In this document: piece by piece, positions 51,433 to 59,485 of the stretch | Position numbering within the stretch: the stretch's first letter is position 1 | Layout: each line of letters starts with the position of its first letter | Source: Mesobacterium pallidum | Lineage (GTDB): Bacteria; Pseudomonadota; Alphaproteobacteria; Rhodobacterales; Rhodobacteraceae | Direction of reading: 5' to 3' | Assembly: GCF_019966535.1 (NCBI RefSeq) | Contig: NZ_JAIMID010000001.1 | Location: 186,001-250,000 of the forward strand | DNA length: 64,000 bases | Made by a program: the position numbers and the translations under genes | Notes under the pieces: model-generated | What the model was told of the DNA's origin: nothing | The model's database searches: none | What the model saw: only the letters and a program-made list of their open reading frames with translations

Positions 51433-51464
51433 ATCGTCCAACACAACGGCGCAATCGTCCATTT
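51433..51464 (+). promoter_or_regulatory. AraC-type operator, site 2 (21-bp direct repeat)
   Basis: ATCGTCCAA begins at 51433 and ATCGTCCATTT at 51454. The boxes GTCCA at 51436-51440 and 51457-51461 are exactly 21 bases apart. A CACTTTGCA element at 51478-51486 follows at the same offset as CATTGTGCA after site 1. It starts 4 bases after the araC stop codon and 59 bases separate the second box from the NIPSNAP start. Confidence 0.78.
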
Positions 51465-51519
51465 CGGAAAGTCTTTCCACTTTGCATCTTCCTCCCGACG
51501 CCAAATCGGGAGGATTGCG

Positions 51520-52095
51520 GTGTTCTTCGAGCTTCGGACCTATGACCTGAAGCCGGGCAAGGTCCCGGTCTACCTGGAGTTTTTCCGCACCTTCGGGGTG
51601 GCACTGGTGACGCGCCACCTGCCCATGGGCGGCTACTGGATGACCGAGAGCGGCGCGCTGAACCGGATCGAGCATCTTTGGATCTACGACAGTTTCGACG
51701 AACGCGACGCCTGCCGCGCGGGCCTGGTCAAGGAAAGCGCCTGGATGGACGATTTCATCCCCCGCGCCTTTGCCGACGTGGTGGCGCAAAGCACCCGGAT
51801 CATGGAACTGACCGCCTCGTCCGATGCCTTCGACGCGGTGATCGCGGGGCGCCGCACGTGCCTTGAAAACCAGGCGCCCGAGACCCCGATGTTCGCCCCC
51901 GGCCTGCACGGGCTGACACTGTCGGATACCCCGCCGGTCAACGACTCGCTCGCCGCCTTCCGCGTGCTCTCGGGCGACCGGCCCGGCACCCACGTACAGA
52001 TCGCCGCTGGCAGCTTCGCCAGCCTCACCAGCGGGAACTCCGGTGCGCTTGGCCACGAGATTCTCCGCCCGCTCAGCCTTTCGCCGCTGCGCTGA
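51520..52095 (+). CDS. NIPSNAP-family protein (copy 2)
   Basis: A 191-residue paralogue of the protein at 34319. It starts FFELRTYDLKPGKVPVYLEF after a GTG start preceded by GGGAGG. The first NIPSNAP domain covers about residues 1-100 and contains HLWIYDSFDERDACRAGL; a second, weaker domain follows. It is the first gene of the rightward NIPSNAP - acyl-CoA dehydrogenase - CoA-transferase unit, under AraC site 2. Confidence 0.85.
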   Translation: MFFELRTYDLKPGKVPVYLEFFRTFGVALVTRHLPMGGYWMTESGALNRIEHLWIYDSFDERDACRAGLVKESAWMDDFIPRAFADVVAQSTRIMELTASSDAFDAVIAGRRTCLENQAPETPMFAPGLHGLTLSDTPPVNDSLAAFRVLSGDRPGTHVQIAAGSFASLTSGNSGALGHEILRPLSLSPLR

Positions 52096-52113
52096 CACAG
52101 CAAGGACAGAACC

Positions 52114-53289
52114 ATGGATTTCGAGATTTCCCACGAACAACGCATGCTGGTCGACACGGTGCGCGGCTTTATCAAGGACGAGCTGGCGCCGCTCGAGCAG
52201 CAGGTCGAAGACAGCGGCGTGCTGGATGATGCCACGGCCCACGCGATCTTTGAAAAGTCCTCCAGCCTAGGCCTTTACGGCATGAACATCCCCGAGCAGT
52301 TCGGCGGTGGGGGCCTCTCGTGCCTCGACCAGATGATGTGCGAGGAACAGTTCGGCCACACCACCGACATCCTGATCCGCCGCGCCTTCGGCAATGTCTA
52401 CGAGGTGCTGCTGTCCTGCACCGGCGCGCAGGTTGACCGCTGGCTGACCCCGGCGGTCAAGGGCGACCGGGTCTGCTCCATCGCCTTCACCGAGCCGGGC
52501 GCCGGGTCGGACGCGGCCGGGATCAAGACCCGCGCCGTGCGGAAAGGCGACAAATGGGTGCTGAACGGGATGAAGCACTACATCTCGGACGGGGCGTTTT
52601 CCGACTTCTTCGTGGTGACGGCGGTGACCGACCCCGAGAAGGGCCATCGCGGGATTTCCATGTTCCTTGTCGACAAGGGCACGCCCGGCTTCTCATTGGG
52701 CCGCGACCAGCAGATGATGGGCATTCGCGGCACCTCGCATCTCGACCTGCATTTCGACGACGTCGAACTGACCGACGCGAACCTGCTGGGGACCGAGGGC
52801 GAGGGGCTGAAGCTGGCGCTCTCGGTGCTGGGCCGGGTGCGGCTGGCGCAGGTCTCGGCCCGGGCGGTGGGCAAATCGACCAAGATCCTTGGCCTGACGC
52901 TGGATTATGCCCGCGACCGGGTGCAGTTCGGCCAGCCTATCGGGGACTTCCAGATGGTGCAGCAGATGCTGGCCGACAGCGCGATGGAGATCAACGCCAC
53001 CCGCACCGCGCTGTGGCAGACCGCCAACAAGATCGACCGCGGGCTCGATCCGCGCGCCGATATCTCGGCGCTCAAGGTGCAGGGGGGCGAGCTGCTCGAC
53101 CGCGTGGTGGACCGCGCGGTGCAGATCTTTGGCGGCATGGGCTTTTCCAAGGACCTGCCGATCGAGCGTTATTACCGCGACGCCCGCATCTACCGCATCT
53201 TCGACGGCGCGTCGGAGGTGCATCGCAGCGTGGTGGCCAAGACCCTGCTGAAGGGCGCGACCGACCTTTACGATCCCTGGAGCAACTGA
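52114..53289 (+). CDS. Acyl-CoA dehydrogenase
   Basis: A 391-residue flavoenzyme. The family motifs are AFTEPGAGSDAAGIKTRAVR near residue 128, GVRGTSHLDL-like (GIRGTSHLDLHFDDVELTDA) near residue 204 and IFGGMGFSKDLPIERYYRDA near residue 336. The C-terminal part has IYRIFDGASEVHRSV. It introduces a 2,3-double bond into an acyl-CoA. It sits between a NIPSNAP gene and a CoA-transferase, so the substrate is probably a cyclic or branched acyl-CoA made by that transferase. Confidence 0.94.
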   Translation: MDFEISHEQRMLVDTVRGFIKDELAPLEQQVEDSGVLDDATAHAIFEKSSSLGLYGMNIPEQFGGGGLSCLDQMMCEEQFGHTTDILIRRAFGNVYEVLLSCTGAQVDRWLTPAVKGDRVCSIAFTEPGAGSDAAGIKTRAVRKGDKWVLNGMKHYISDGAFSDFFVVTAVTDPEKGHRGISMFLVDKGTPGFSLGRDQQMMGIRGTSHLDLHFDDVELTDANLLGTEGEGLKLALSVLGRVRLAQVSARAVGKSTKILGLTLDYARDRVQFGQPIGDFQMVQQMLADSAMEINATRTALWQTANKIDRGLDPRADISALKVQGGELLDRVVDRAVQIFGGMGFSKDLPIERYYRDARIYRIFDGASEVHRSVVAKTLLKGATDLYDPWSN

Positions 53290-54815
53290 TGCGATCCAAG
53301 TTCATGTCGGCCGCCGAGGCGGTGGCGCTGGTGCCCGACGAGGCCACGCTGTCGATCACCGGGGGCGGCGGGGGCCTCTGCGAGGCGATGTGCCTGCAAG
53401 AGGCCATTGAGGCGCGGTTCCTGTCCACCGGCCACCCCAGGGGCCTGACGCTGGTCCATGCGCTGGGCATCGGCAACCGGCAGGGCACCGGCGTCGGGCG
53501 GTTCGCCCACAGGGGCATGGTGCGCAAGGTGATCGGCGGGCACTGGGTCTGGTCGCCCAAGATGCAGGAGATGGCGGCCAATGACGAGATCGAGGCGCAT
53601 GTCTTGCCCGGCGGCGTCGCCATGCAGCTGATGCGCGAAATCGCGGCGGGGCGGCCGGGGCTGATCACCCATGTGGGCCTTGGCACCTTCATCGACCCGC
53701 GCCTCGACGGCGGGCGGATGAACGGGGCCGCGCGCGATCCGCTCTGCGAGGTGATCGAGATCGGCGGCCGCGAATACCTACGCTACCTGCCGTTCCCGGT
53801 TCATGCCTGCCTGCTCAAGGGGTCCATCGCGGACGACGACGGCAACATCTCGCTCGACGAGGAGCCGGCCAACGTGGACACCTATGCCATCGCGGCGGCG
53901 GTGCACAATTCCGGCGGCAAGGTGATCTTCCAGGTGCGCGAGCGGGTGCCCGCCGGCACCCTGGGCGCGCGGCAGGTGCGCATCCCGGCCGCCATCGTGG
54001 ACGCCATCGTGGTCGATCCCGCGCAGACGCAGGGCTACGACATCGCCTATGACCCCTCGATCTCGGGCCAGGCGCGGACCGCGCTGCCGCCGCCGGAGGA
54101 GCCGGGCTTTTCCCCCCGCCGCATCGTCGCCAACCGCGCCCGGGAAGAGCTGCGCGAGGGCGCGATCATCAACTACGGATTCGGCATCCCCGACGAGATC
54201 GCGACCATCGTCGCCGCCCATGGCGAGACCGACCGCTATTACCAGACCATCGAACACGGCACCTACGGCGGGCGCCTGCTGACCGGCTCGCTTTTCGGCT
54301 ATGCGCAGAACGCATCCTGCATGATCGACGGGCCGTCGCAGTTCGATTTCTACGCGGGCGGCGGGCTCGACATCGCCTTCCTCGGCTTCGGCCAGGTCGA
54401 TGCGGCGGGCAACGTGAATGCCTCCAAGCTAGGCGGGCTGCCGGTGGGGCCGGGCGGTTTCATCGACATTGCGCAGAACGCGCGCAAGGTGGTCTTTGTC
54501 GGCACCTTCGATGCCAAGGGCGGCAAGGTGGACGCGGGCGACGGCAAGCTGACGATCCATCGCCATGGCGCGGTGCAGAAGTTCGTGACCCGCGTCGACC
54601 AGGTCACATTCTCCGGCCCCCAGGCGGTGCGGCAGGGGCAAGAGGTGCTCTTCGTGACCGAACGCGCCGTGTTCCGCCTGGCCGAGGACGGTCTGGCCCT
54701 GGTCGAGGTGGCGCCGGGAATCGACCTGCAGGCCGACGTGTTGGATCGCATGGCCTTCCCGGTCCGGGTCGACGGGCCACGGCTGATGGCAGAGGGGCAC
54801 TTTCGCCCGGCCTGA
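53289..54815 (+). CDS. Fused two-subunit CoA-transferase (family I)
   Basis: A 508-residue protein with both CoA-transferase halves in one chain. The N-terminal half holds the glycine-rich motif TGGGGGL near residue 24 and GGHWVWSPKMQEM. The C-terminal half has NYGFGIPDEIA near 296 and QTIEHGTYGG near 320, with the nucleophilic Glu. This resembles the acetate/propionate CoA-transferase (YdiF-type) layout. It could activate the island substrate by CoA transfer. The ATG overlaps the acyl-CoA dehydrogenase stop (TGATG). Confidence 0.93.
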   Translation: MRSKFMSAAEAVALVPDEATLSITGGGGGLCEAMCLQEAIEARFLSTGHPRGLTLVHALGIGNRQGTGVGRFAHRGMVRKVIGGHWVWSPKMQEMAANDEIEAHVLPGGVAMQLMREIAAGRPGLITHVGLGTFIDPRLDGGRMNGAARDPLCEVIEIGGREYLRYLPFPVHACLLKGSIADDDGNISLDEEPANVDTYAIAAAVHNSGGKVIFQVRERVPAGTLGARQVRIPAAIVDAIVVDPAQTQGYDIAYDPSISGQARTALPPPEEPGFSPRRIVANRAREELREGAIINYGFGIPDEIATIVAAHGETDRYYQTIEHGTYGGRLLTGSLFGYAQNASCMIDGPSQFDFYAGGGLDIAFLGFGQVDAAGNVNASKLGGLPVGPGGFIDIAQNARKVVFVGTFDAKGGKVDAGDGKLTIHRHGAVQKFVTRVDQVTFSGPQAVRQGQEVLFVTERAVFRLAEDGLALVEVAPGIDLQADVLDRMAFPVRVDGPRLMAEGHFRPA

Positions 54816-55277
54816 TGGCGCGCGCCTTCTGTGCACCGGGGCGGCAAGCGGCCCGCCAGTCCGGAACGCGACCGGCACGGCGCCCAGACAGGCGGTGGCA
54901 TGGGTGGCATGTCCGCGGTCGAACACCGGCCTGAACCCCGAGGGGACGCCCGGCGCGGCGGCTTCCACGGGCCGTCCGCCATGACGGCGCACTTGGCCAC
55001 GGGCCTCGTGTCAGGATGACGCCTGTCGGCGCCTCGGGGCGCTTTCCGAGACGCCCCGCAGCGCGACCATGTGCCTGACCGGCCGGTTCGCGCGCGCGGC
55101 CCGGTCGCAGCCCGGCACGCGGGGGAAACCGGTCACCCGGCGCGGGCCAGGCCGGTGGTTGATCGCCGCCACGATGACGTCGCCGCGCTGCGCCAGCCGG
55201 GTGTCGACGCAGGTTGCCCTTGTCGCAGCCCAGGTGACGGACAAGCCAGCCCGGGATCACGCCCGGGCGCAGGCGCC
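54816..55277. other. Intergenic region without a convincing gene
   Basis: These 462 bases follow the CoA-transferase. A hairpin CGGGGCG/CGCCCCG (55035-55041 and 55052-55058) might terminate. A short minus frame (55011-55244) contains GDVIVAAIN, a little like LexA-type protease domains, but nothing else supports a gene. Confidence 0.5.
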
Positions 55278-55883
55278 TCAATCCGCCGCGTGGGTCCGCG
55301 CGCTTTGCACCTGCTGCGCTTCCTCGGGCCAGGTCGAGCGGATGAAGGCGAGGATGTCGAGGACCTGCTCTTCGGTCAGCGTGCCCTCGAAAGCGGGCAT
55401 CCCGCTTGCGAAATCCGTCACGCCCCGCGCCGCCAGGGCGGCCTTGCCACCCCTGAGCGTGTACTCCAGCAGCAGGGGCGTGTCGTGATGCCAGGTGTGG
55501 CCGGTCACGTCATGCGGCGGGGCGGGCAGAACACCGTCCGGCCCGGGCTGTCTCCAATCCGGTTGCCCTTCCAGCCAGGCCCCGTGGCAGGCGGCGCAGG
55601 CCTCGGCGTAAAGCGACGCGCCGGTCTCGATGTCCCGCCCCTCGAAGCGATGGTCCGCCTGTGCGCCGGTCGCGAGGCAGGCCAGGATCAGGACGGCGCG
55701 CCAGGTTCGGCGCGGCACGGCGAAAGCCGGGCGCTGCGTGTCCCGCGAGGGTCGCCAGCCCCGGACGGCCTGGCCGTCCCCGCGCCGGCCGTGTCCGGCA
55801 CGGCATTTGCGCAGGCCGGGAAACGGTCGAAATCGTGCCAGGAGGCCGTCGGCGTCGCGGGCGATGTCAAGGGTGGTCTTCAT
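55278..55883 (-). CDS. Small c-type cytochrome with unusual N-terminus
   Basis: The C-terminal 130 residues form a monohaem cytochrome c: CAACHGAWLEG is the haem site and the distal Met lies in FASGMPAFEGTLTEEQ. The ATG at 55883 has a strong AAGGAAGG upstream. It gives a 201-residue protein whose signal-like segment (TWRAVLILACLATGAQA) begins only near residue 60. A GTG at 55718 would place that segment at the start and yield 146 residues. The longer form would have an Arg-rich N-terminal extension; which start is used is open. It probably functions in the periplasm. Confidence 0.75.
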   Translation of the reverse strand: MKTTLDIARDADGLLARFRPFPGLRKCRAGHGRRGDGQAVRGWRPSRDTQRPAFAVPRRTWRAVLILACLATGAQADHRFEGRDIETGASLYAEACAACHGAWLEGQPDWRQPGPDGVLPAPPHDVTGHTWHHDTPLLLEYTLRGGKAALAARGVTDFASGMPAFEGTLTEEQVLDILAFIRSTWPEEAQQVQSARTHAAD

Positions 55884-56125
55884 GCAGCCTTCCTTCCTTG
55901 CGAGGGGCCCGGCCACCTTCGGCCCGGGCGTGCCGATCCGTCTTCTGCATGGGCGAGTTTCGCGGCAGCGGCAAGTCCTGCGGGCGGATGATCACGGCCA
56001 GGTGTCTGCCCCGGCGGCCAGGGCCGCGCGCGGTTGCGTCCCGGCGGTCGCGCATGGGCGCGCGCCTGCGCAGGGCCTGACGCCCGCCGCGGGGGCCGTC
56101 GACGCGACCGCGGATCAGTGTGCGA

Positions 56126-56884
56126 TCACCCTGCCAGGGCCCGCGCGCCCATCCACAGCGCCATGGCCATCATCATCACGTTCTCGGTCAGCGACACAAA
56201 GCCCAGGGGCACCGTCGATGCCCCGCCCACGCAGGCGCATTTGAGCTCGCGCCGGTCGACGTAAACTGCCTTGACCACGCTGACTGCGCCGATCCCGCCG
56301 ATCACCAGCGCCACCGGCACCGACAGCCAGGTCAGCGCCCCGGCGGTCATCAGGATGCCGGCCAGCGCCTCGCCGAAGGGATAGAGCTTGCCATAGGGCA
56401 CCCAGCGCCGCGCCAGGAGGTCGTAGTTCAGGAACATGGTCGAAAAGCTCTCGATGTCCTGAAGTTTCTGGATCGCGAGGACCGTCATCGACAGCGAGAT
56501 GAACCATTCCACCGCGCGCAGGGTGAAGACCGTGCCGTACTGGTGCCACGACAGCCCCAACGCCAACAGTGCGGTGACGGCGAAAATGGCGATGACCGGC
56601 TGGTAGCTTGTGTCGCTTTGCTCGTCCTTGGGCGGGTCAAGCTCGAAATGCACGCGCAGGTCGTCGTAGCCGCCGATGCGGGCCCCGTCGATAAAGGTCT
56701 GGGGCGTGGTCTCGACGCCGTGCCGCGCCATGAAGGCATCGGTCTCGGCGCGCGTCTCGAGGGGGTGGTCCTCGACCCTGTAGCCCTGGCGTTCGAGCAG
56801 GTCCTTGGACTTCAGCCCGTAGGGGCAGATGTGGTCGGGCATGACCATGCGGTAAAGCGTGGCGGTCCGGGCGTCCCTTGGCAT
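56126..56884 (-). CDS. Glutaredoxin-like domain fused to MauE-type membrane domain
   Basis: A 252-residue protein. The N-terminal thioredoxin-fold domain (about residues 1-85) has DHICPYGLKSKDLLERQGYR and the glutaredoxin cis-Pro region TTPQTFIDGARIGGYDDL. The active site is CPYG, so only the first Cys is present. Four or five hydrophobic segments follow (about residues 95-240), resembling MauE/DoxX redox-associated membrane proteins, with a C-terminal CAC motif (ELKCACVGG). AAGGAGA precedes the ATG. It could supply reductant for a periplasmic disulfide or metal-binding protein. Confidence 0.85.
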   Translation of the reverse strand: MPRDARTATLYRMVMPDHICPYGLKSKDLLERQGYRVEDHPLETRAETDAFMARHGVETTPQTFIDGARIGGYDDLRVHFELDPPKDEQSDTSYQPVIAIFAVTALLALGLSWHQYGTVFTLRAVEWFISLSMTVLAIQKLQDIESFSTMFLNYDLLARRWVPYGKLYPFGEALAGILMTAGALTWLSVPVALVIGGIGAVSVVKAVYVDRRELKCACVGGASTVPLGFVSLTENVMMMAMALWMGARALAG

Positions 56885-57170
56885 CAGGTCTCTCCTTCGC
56901 TGCAGTGCGGTCCGTGGACCCCGGCGCCGGATGGTCCGATCCCGGCAATGCCCCTCGTGCCGGGGCGCCGGGCATGGGCGGTCCTCCGCGTCCGGGTCCT
57001 TGCCTGTCAACGACCTTCCAGCGCAGGAGGGTTCCCGCCGATCCGCGATTTCGGGCAGACTTCGTTGTTTTTCGGGAACATTTGCCCGCATCCTCGCCCT
57101 GTCACGCGGATGTGAGTGGGGTTTTGCGCCGCTTCTTGCATGTGTGGGACCCGACCAGGAAAGGACCTTC

Positions 57171-57746
57171 ATGACCCTGCCCACGCGCCGCCACGTACTC
57201 GCCGGCCTTGCCGCGACGCTTGCCACCTCTGCCGGGGCCCATAGCGTGACGTTGCCCGACCGCTTCCTGCCGACCCGCGTCAAGACGGCGCGGACCGGGT
57301 GGCTGCCGGGCGAGATCCACGTGGTGCCGGACGATTTCTTCCTTTACCTCATGTACGAGGACGGATCGGCGCTGCGCTACGGCGTCGGCGTCGGGCGCAA
57401 GGGCCTGTACGAGCCGGGTGTCTTCACCGTGGCGCGCAAGGCCGAGTGGCCCTGGTGGCGCCCGACCCCGGCAATGATCAAGCGCGATCCCGGCAAATAT
57501 GCCAGGTACAAGGATGGGATGAAGGGCGGGCCGAACAACCCGCTGGGCGCGCGGGCGCTCTATCTCTACGACGGGCAGGGGCGCGACACCTACCTGCGCA
57601 TCCACGGCACAAACGCGCCCTCGACCATCGGCAGCGCAGTGTCGAACGGCTGCGCCCGGCTGACCAACGACCACGTTAAGGACCTGTACCCGCGCGTGCC
57701 CGTCGGCACCCGGGTCGTGCTGCATCCCAAGGTCACCACCGCCTGA
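57171..57746 (+). CDS. L,D-transpeptidase (YkuD family)
   Basis: A 191-residue cell-wall enzyme. The N-terminal RR motif with a hydrophobic stretch (TRRHVLAGLAATLATSAGA) looks like a Tat signal. The catalytic region is RIHGTNAPSTIGSAVSNGCA, with His and the Ser-x-Gly-Cys nucleophile near residues 150-168. It forms 3-3 cross-links or attaches lipoproteins to peptidoglycan. The ATG follows AGGAAAGGA. The gene ends 9 bases before the convergent spermidine-synthase-like gene. Confidence 0.9.
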   Translation: MTLPTRRHVLAGLAATLATSAGAHSVTLPDRFLPTRVKTARTGWLPGEIHVVPDDFFLYLMYEDGSALRYGVGVGRKGLYEPGVFTVARKAEWPWWRPTPAMIKRDPGKYARYKDGMKGGPNNPLGARALYLYDGQGRDTYLRIHGTNAPSTIGSAVSNGCARLTNDHVKDLYPRVPVGTRVVLHPKVTTA

Positions 57747-57755
57747 AAGGCGCGC

Positions 57756-59210
57756 TCAGCGATGCCCGACCCAGCCGCGATCGTCGGTAAAGGGCCGGGC
57801 CGGCGAGATCCGCGTCGGCGCGTAGCCCTCGGGCCGCCCGGACGGCGCGTCCAGCGGTCGGGGCGAGGCCGCCAGCAGCACGTTGGTCCGGCCGCGGGCG
57901 TTCAGCGGGCCGGCCTCGGCGATCACGTGGGGATATGTCTCGCGCAGGATCGCGTGGACGCCGCGGGCCAGCGGGCCGTCGGGGGCGTCGATCAGGTTCA
58001 CGTAGACCGGCCCGTCGACGATTTCGCGCAGGCGGGCAAAGGTTTCCGTCGTGACAAGGTGCGCCGGTACCGAGCCCGAGGAAAAGGCATCCATCACCGC
58101 GGCATCGAACCGGCGTTCGGTGCGGTTGAGGTAGACCCGGCCGTCGGCATGGACGATGCCGAGGCGTCCTGTCTGCTGCTCCGACCCGGTGCCGTGGCCG
58201 GCTTGGTAGCCGGTTTGGGCGATCACCCCGGCCGCCTGCGGCATGTGATGGCGCACCACCTCGGTCACCAGCGGGTCAATCTCGACCGCGACGGCCTGCG
58301 CCGCGGGGCGCGCGGTCAGCAGCTTGGCCGGCAGCGTGTAGCCGCCGCCGCCGACGAACAGCACCGAAGGCGCGGGCCCGAGGTCCTGCGCCATCCGGGC
58401 CCAGAGCCACTCGGTATAGCCAAGCGCCAGCCCGACATCGCCCGCGTCCGCGTCCTGCGTGGCCGGGCGTTCGGAGGCCTGGATGATGCCGTCCGACAGC
58501 AGCAGCACCTCGGGGCCCTGCCGAACCACGCGCAGGCAGGAGAGGCCGGATTCATAGGGGCAGGCCGGCGATCCGGCGACCCCCGACACTGCCACGAAGA
58601 CAGCGGCGGCAAGCGGCACGCCCGGGTGGCCCGGCGCCCCGCCCCGCAGGAAGGGCAGGCACAGCAGCGTCACCACCGCGCAGGCCGCGAAGGTGGCGGT
58701 CGAGCCGATCAGCGGCAGCGTCACGAAGCCGGCCAGGATCGCCCCGAAGATGGCCCCGACCGACCCGGCCGCCAGGACGAATCCCAGCGACGAGCCTTCG
58801 CGCCCCGGCCGCGCCTCGATCGCGAGCCGGGCCAGCAGGGGCGAGGGCAGGGTGACGCAGACCGAGGCCGGAAAGAACACAAGCAGCACGGTGAGGATCA
58901 TGCCCTCGGTCCCGCGCGCGCCCCAGGCGTGCAGCAGCCCCAGCAGGGTCGGCGACACGGCCATCAGCATGGCGGTCGCGACCAGCGCCGCGCGGACGTT
59001 CGGCATTGCCTGGTCGCGCGGCCGCTCGGCCACGATCCCACCGATGGCGCTGCCCAGCGAGAACCCCCCGAGCACGGTCGCGATCACGGTGGTCCAGGTC
59101 AGCAGCGAGGTGCCGAAGAACGGCGCGAGCACCCGGCCGGCGGCGATCTCGTAGGTCAGCCCGACGGCGGACAGCACGAGGGTGAGGGCGATGATGATCG
59201 AGAAGCGGAT
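57756..59210 (-). CDS. Membrane spermidine-synthase-like protein, start codon ATC
   Basis: About 484 residues. The N-terminal half has several hydrophobic segments starting FSIIIALTLVLSAVG, and the C-terminal half is a spermidine-synthase-type methyltransferase fold (VLFVGGGGYTLPAKLL, then VAVEIDPLVTEVVRHHM). The most family-like start has AAGGAG 7 bases upstream, but the codon is ATC at 59210. In-frame alternatives are GTG at 59285 and ATG at 59330, both without a ribosome site. Proteins of this type are annotated as fused MFS/spermidine synthases; the product is uncertain. Confidence 0.85.
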   Translation of the reverse strand: MRFSIIIALTLVLSAVGLTYEIAAGRVLAPFFGTSLLTWTTVIATVLGGFSLGSAIGGIVAERPRDQAMPNVRAALVATAMLMAVSPTLLGLLHAWGARGTEGMILTVLLVFFPASVCVTLPSPLLARLAIEARPGREGSSLGFVLAAGSVGAIFGAILAGFVTLPLIGSTATFAACAVVTLLCLPFLRGGAPGHPGVPLAAAVFVAVSGVAGSPACPYESGLSCLRVVRQGPEVLLLSDGIIQASERPATQDADAGDVGLALGYTEWLWARMAQDLGPAPSVLFVGGGGYTLPAKLLTARPAAQAVAVEIDPLVTEVVRHHMPQAAGVIAQTGYQAGHGTGSEQQTGRLGIVHADGRVYLNRTERRFDAAVMDAFSSGSVPAHLVTTETFARLREIVDGPVYVNLIDAPDGPLARGVHAILRETYPHVIAEAGPLNARGRTNVLLAASPRPLDAPSGRPEGYAPTRISPARPFTDDRGWVGHR

Positions 59211-59485
59211 GGGGTGTCTCCTTGCCTGTCTGCCCGGCGGGCCGGGGTCTTGGCCGACCAGATAGCGTGCGGCGCGGAAAGTCACGTGGCGCAAGGCGGC
59301 CCTGCGCGCGCTGCCGGGGATGGCGCCCATGGCCGGGTCGCGGGCACAGCTGCCTGCGACCTGCCCTCTGCCGCAGCGATCCCATGCCCGGCCCGGTCTG
59401 CGCTGGCCAAATGGCTTGTCCCCGCGCGACCGGCGTGCTGTCGTCGACAGGCACGGGCAAAGGCCACCGACAAGGGAGACTTCAC

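Noticed and set aside
48700..52242. Single minus open frame of 1180 codons
   Set aside because: Only the part up to 50397 is the flavoprotein; the rest is antisense to the AraC and NIPSNAP genes, which have their own starts and motifs.
55011..55244. Minus frame with GDVIVAAIN, similar to a LexA/S24 peptidase fragment
   Set aside because: Only about nine residues resemble the family; the catalytic Ser and Lys are not recognisable and there is no ribosome site.
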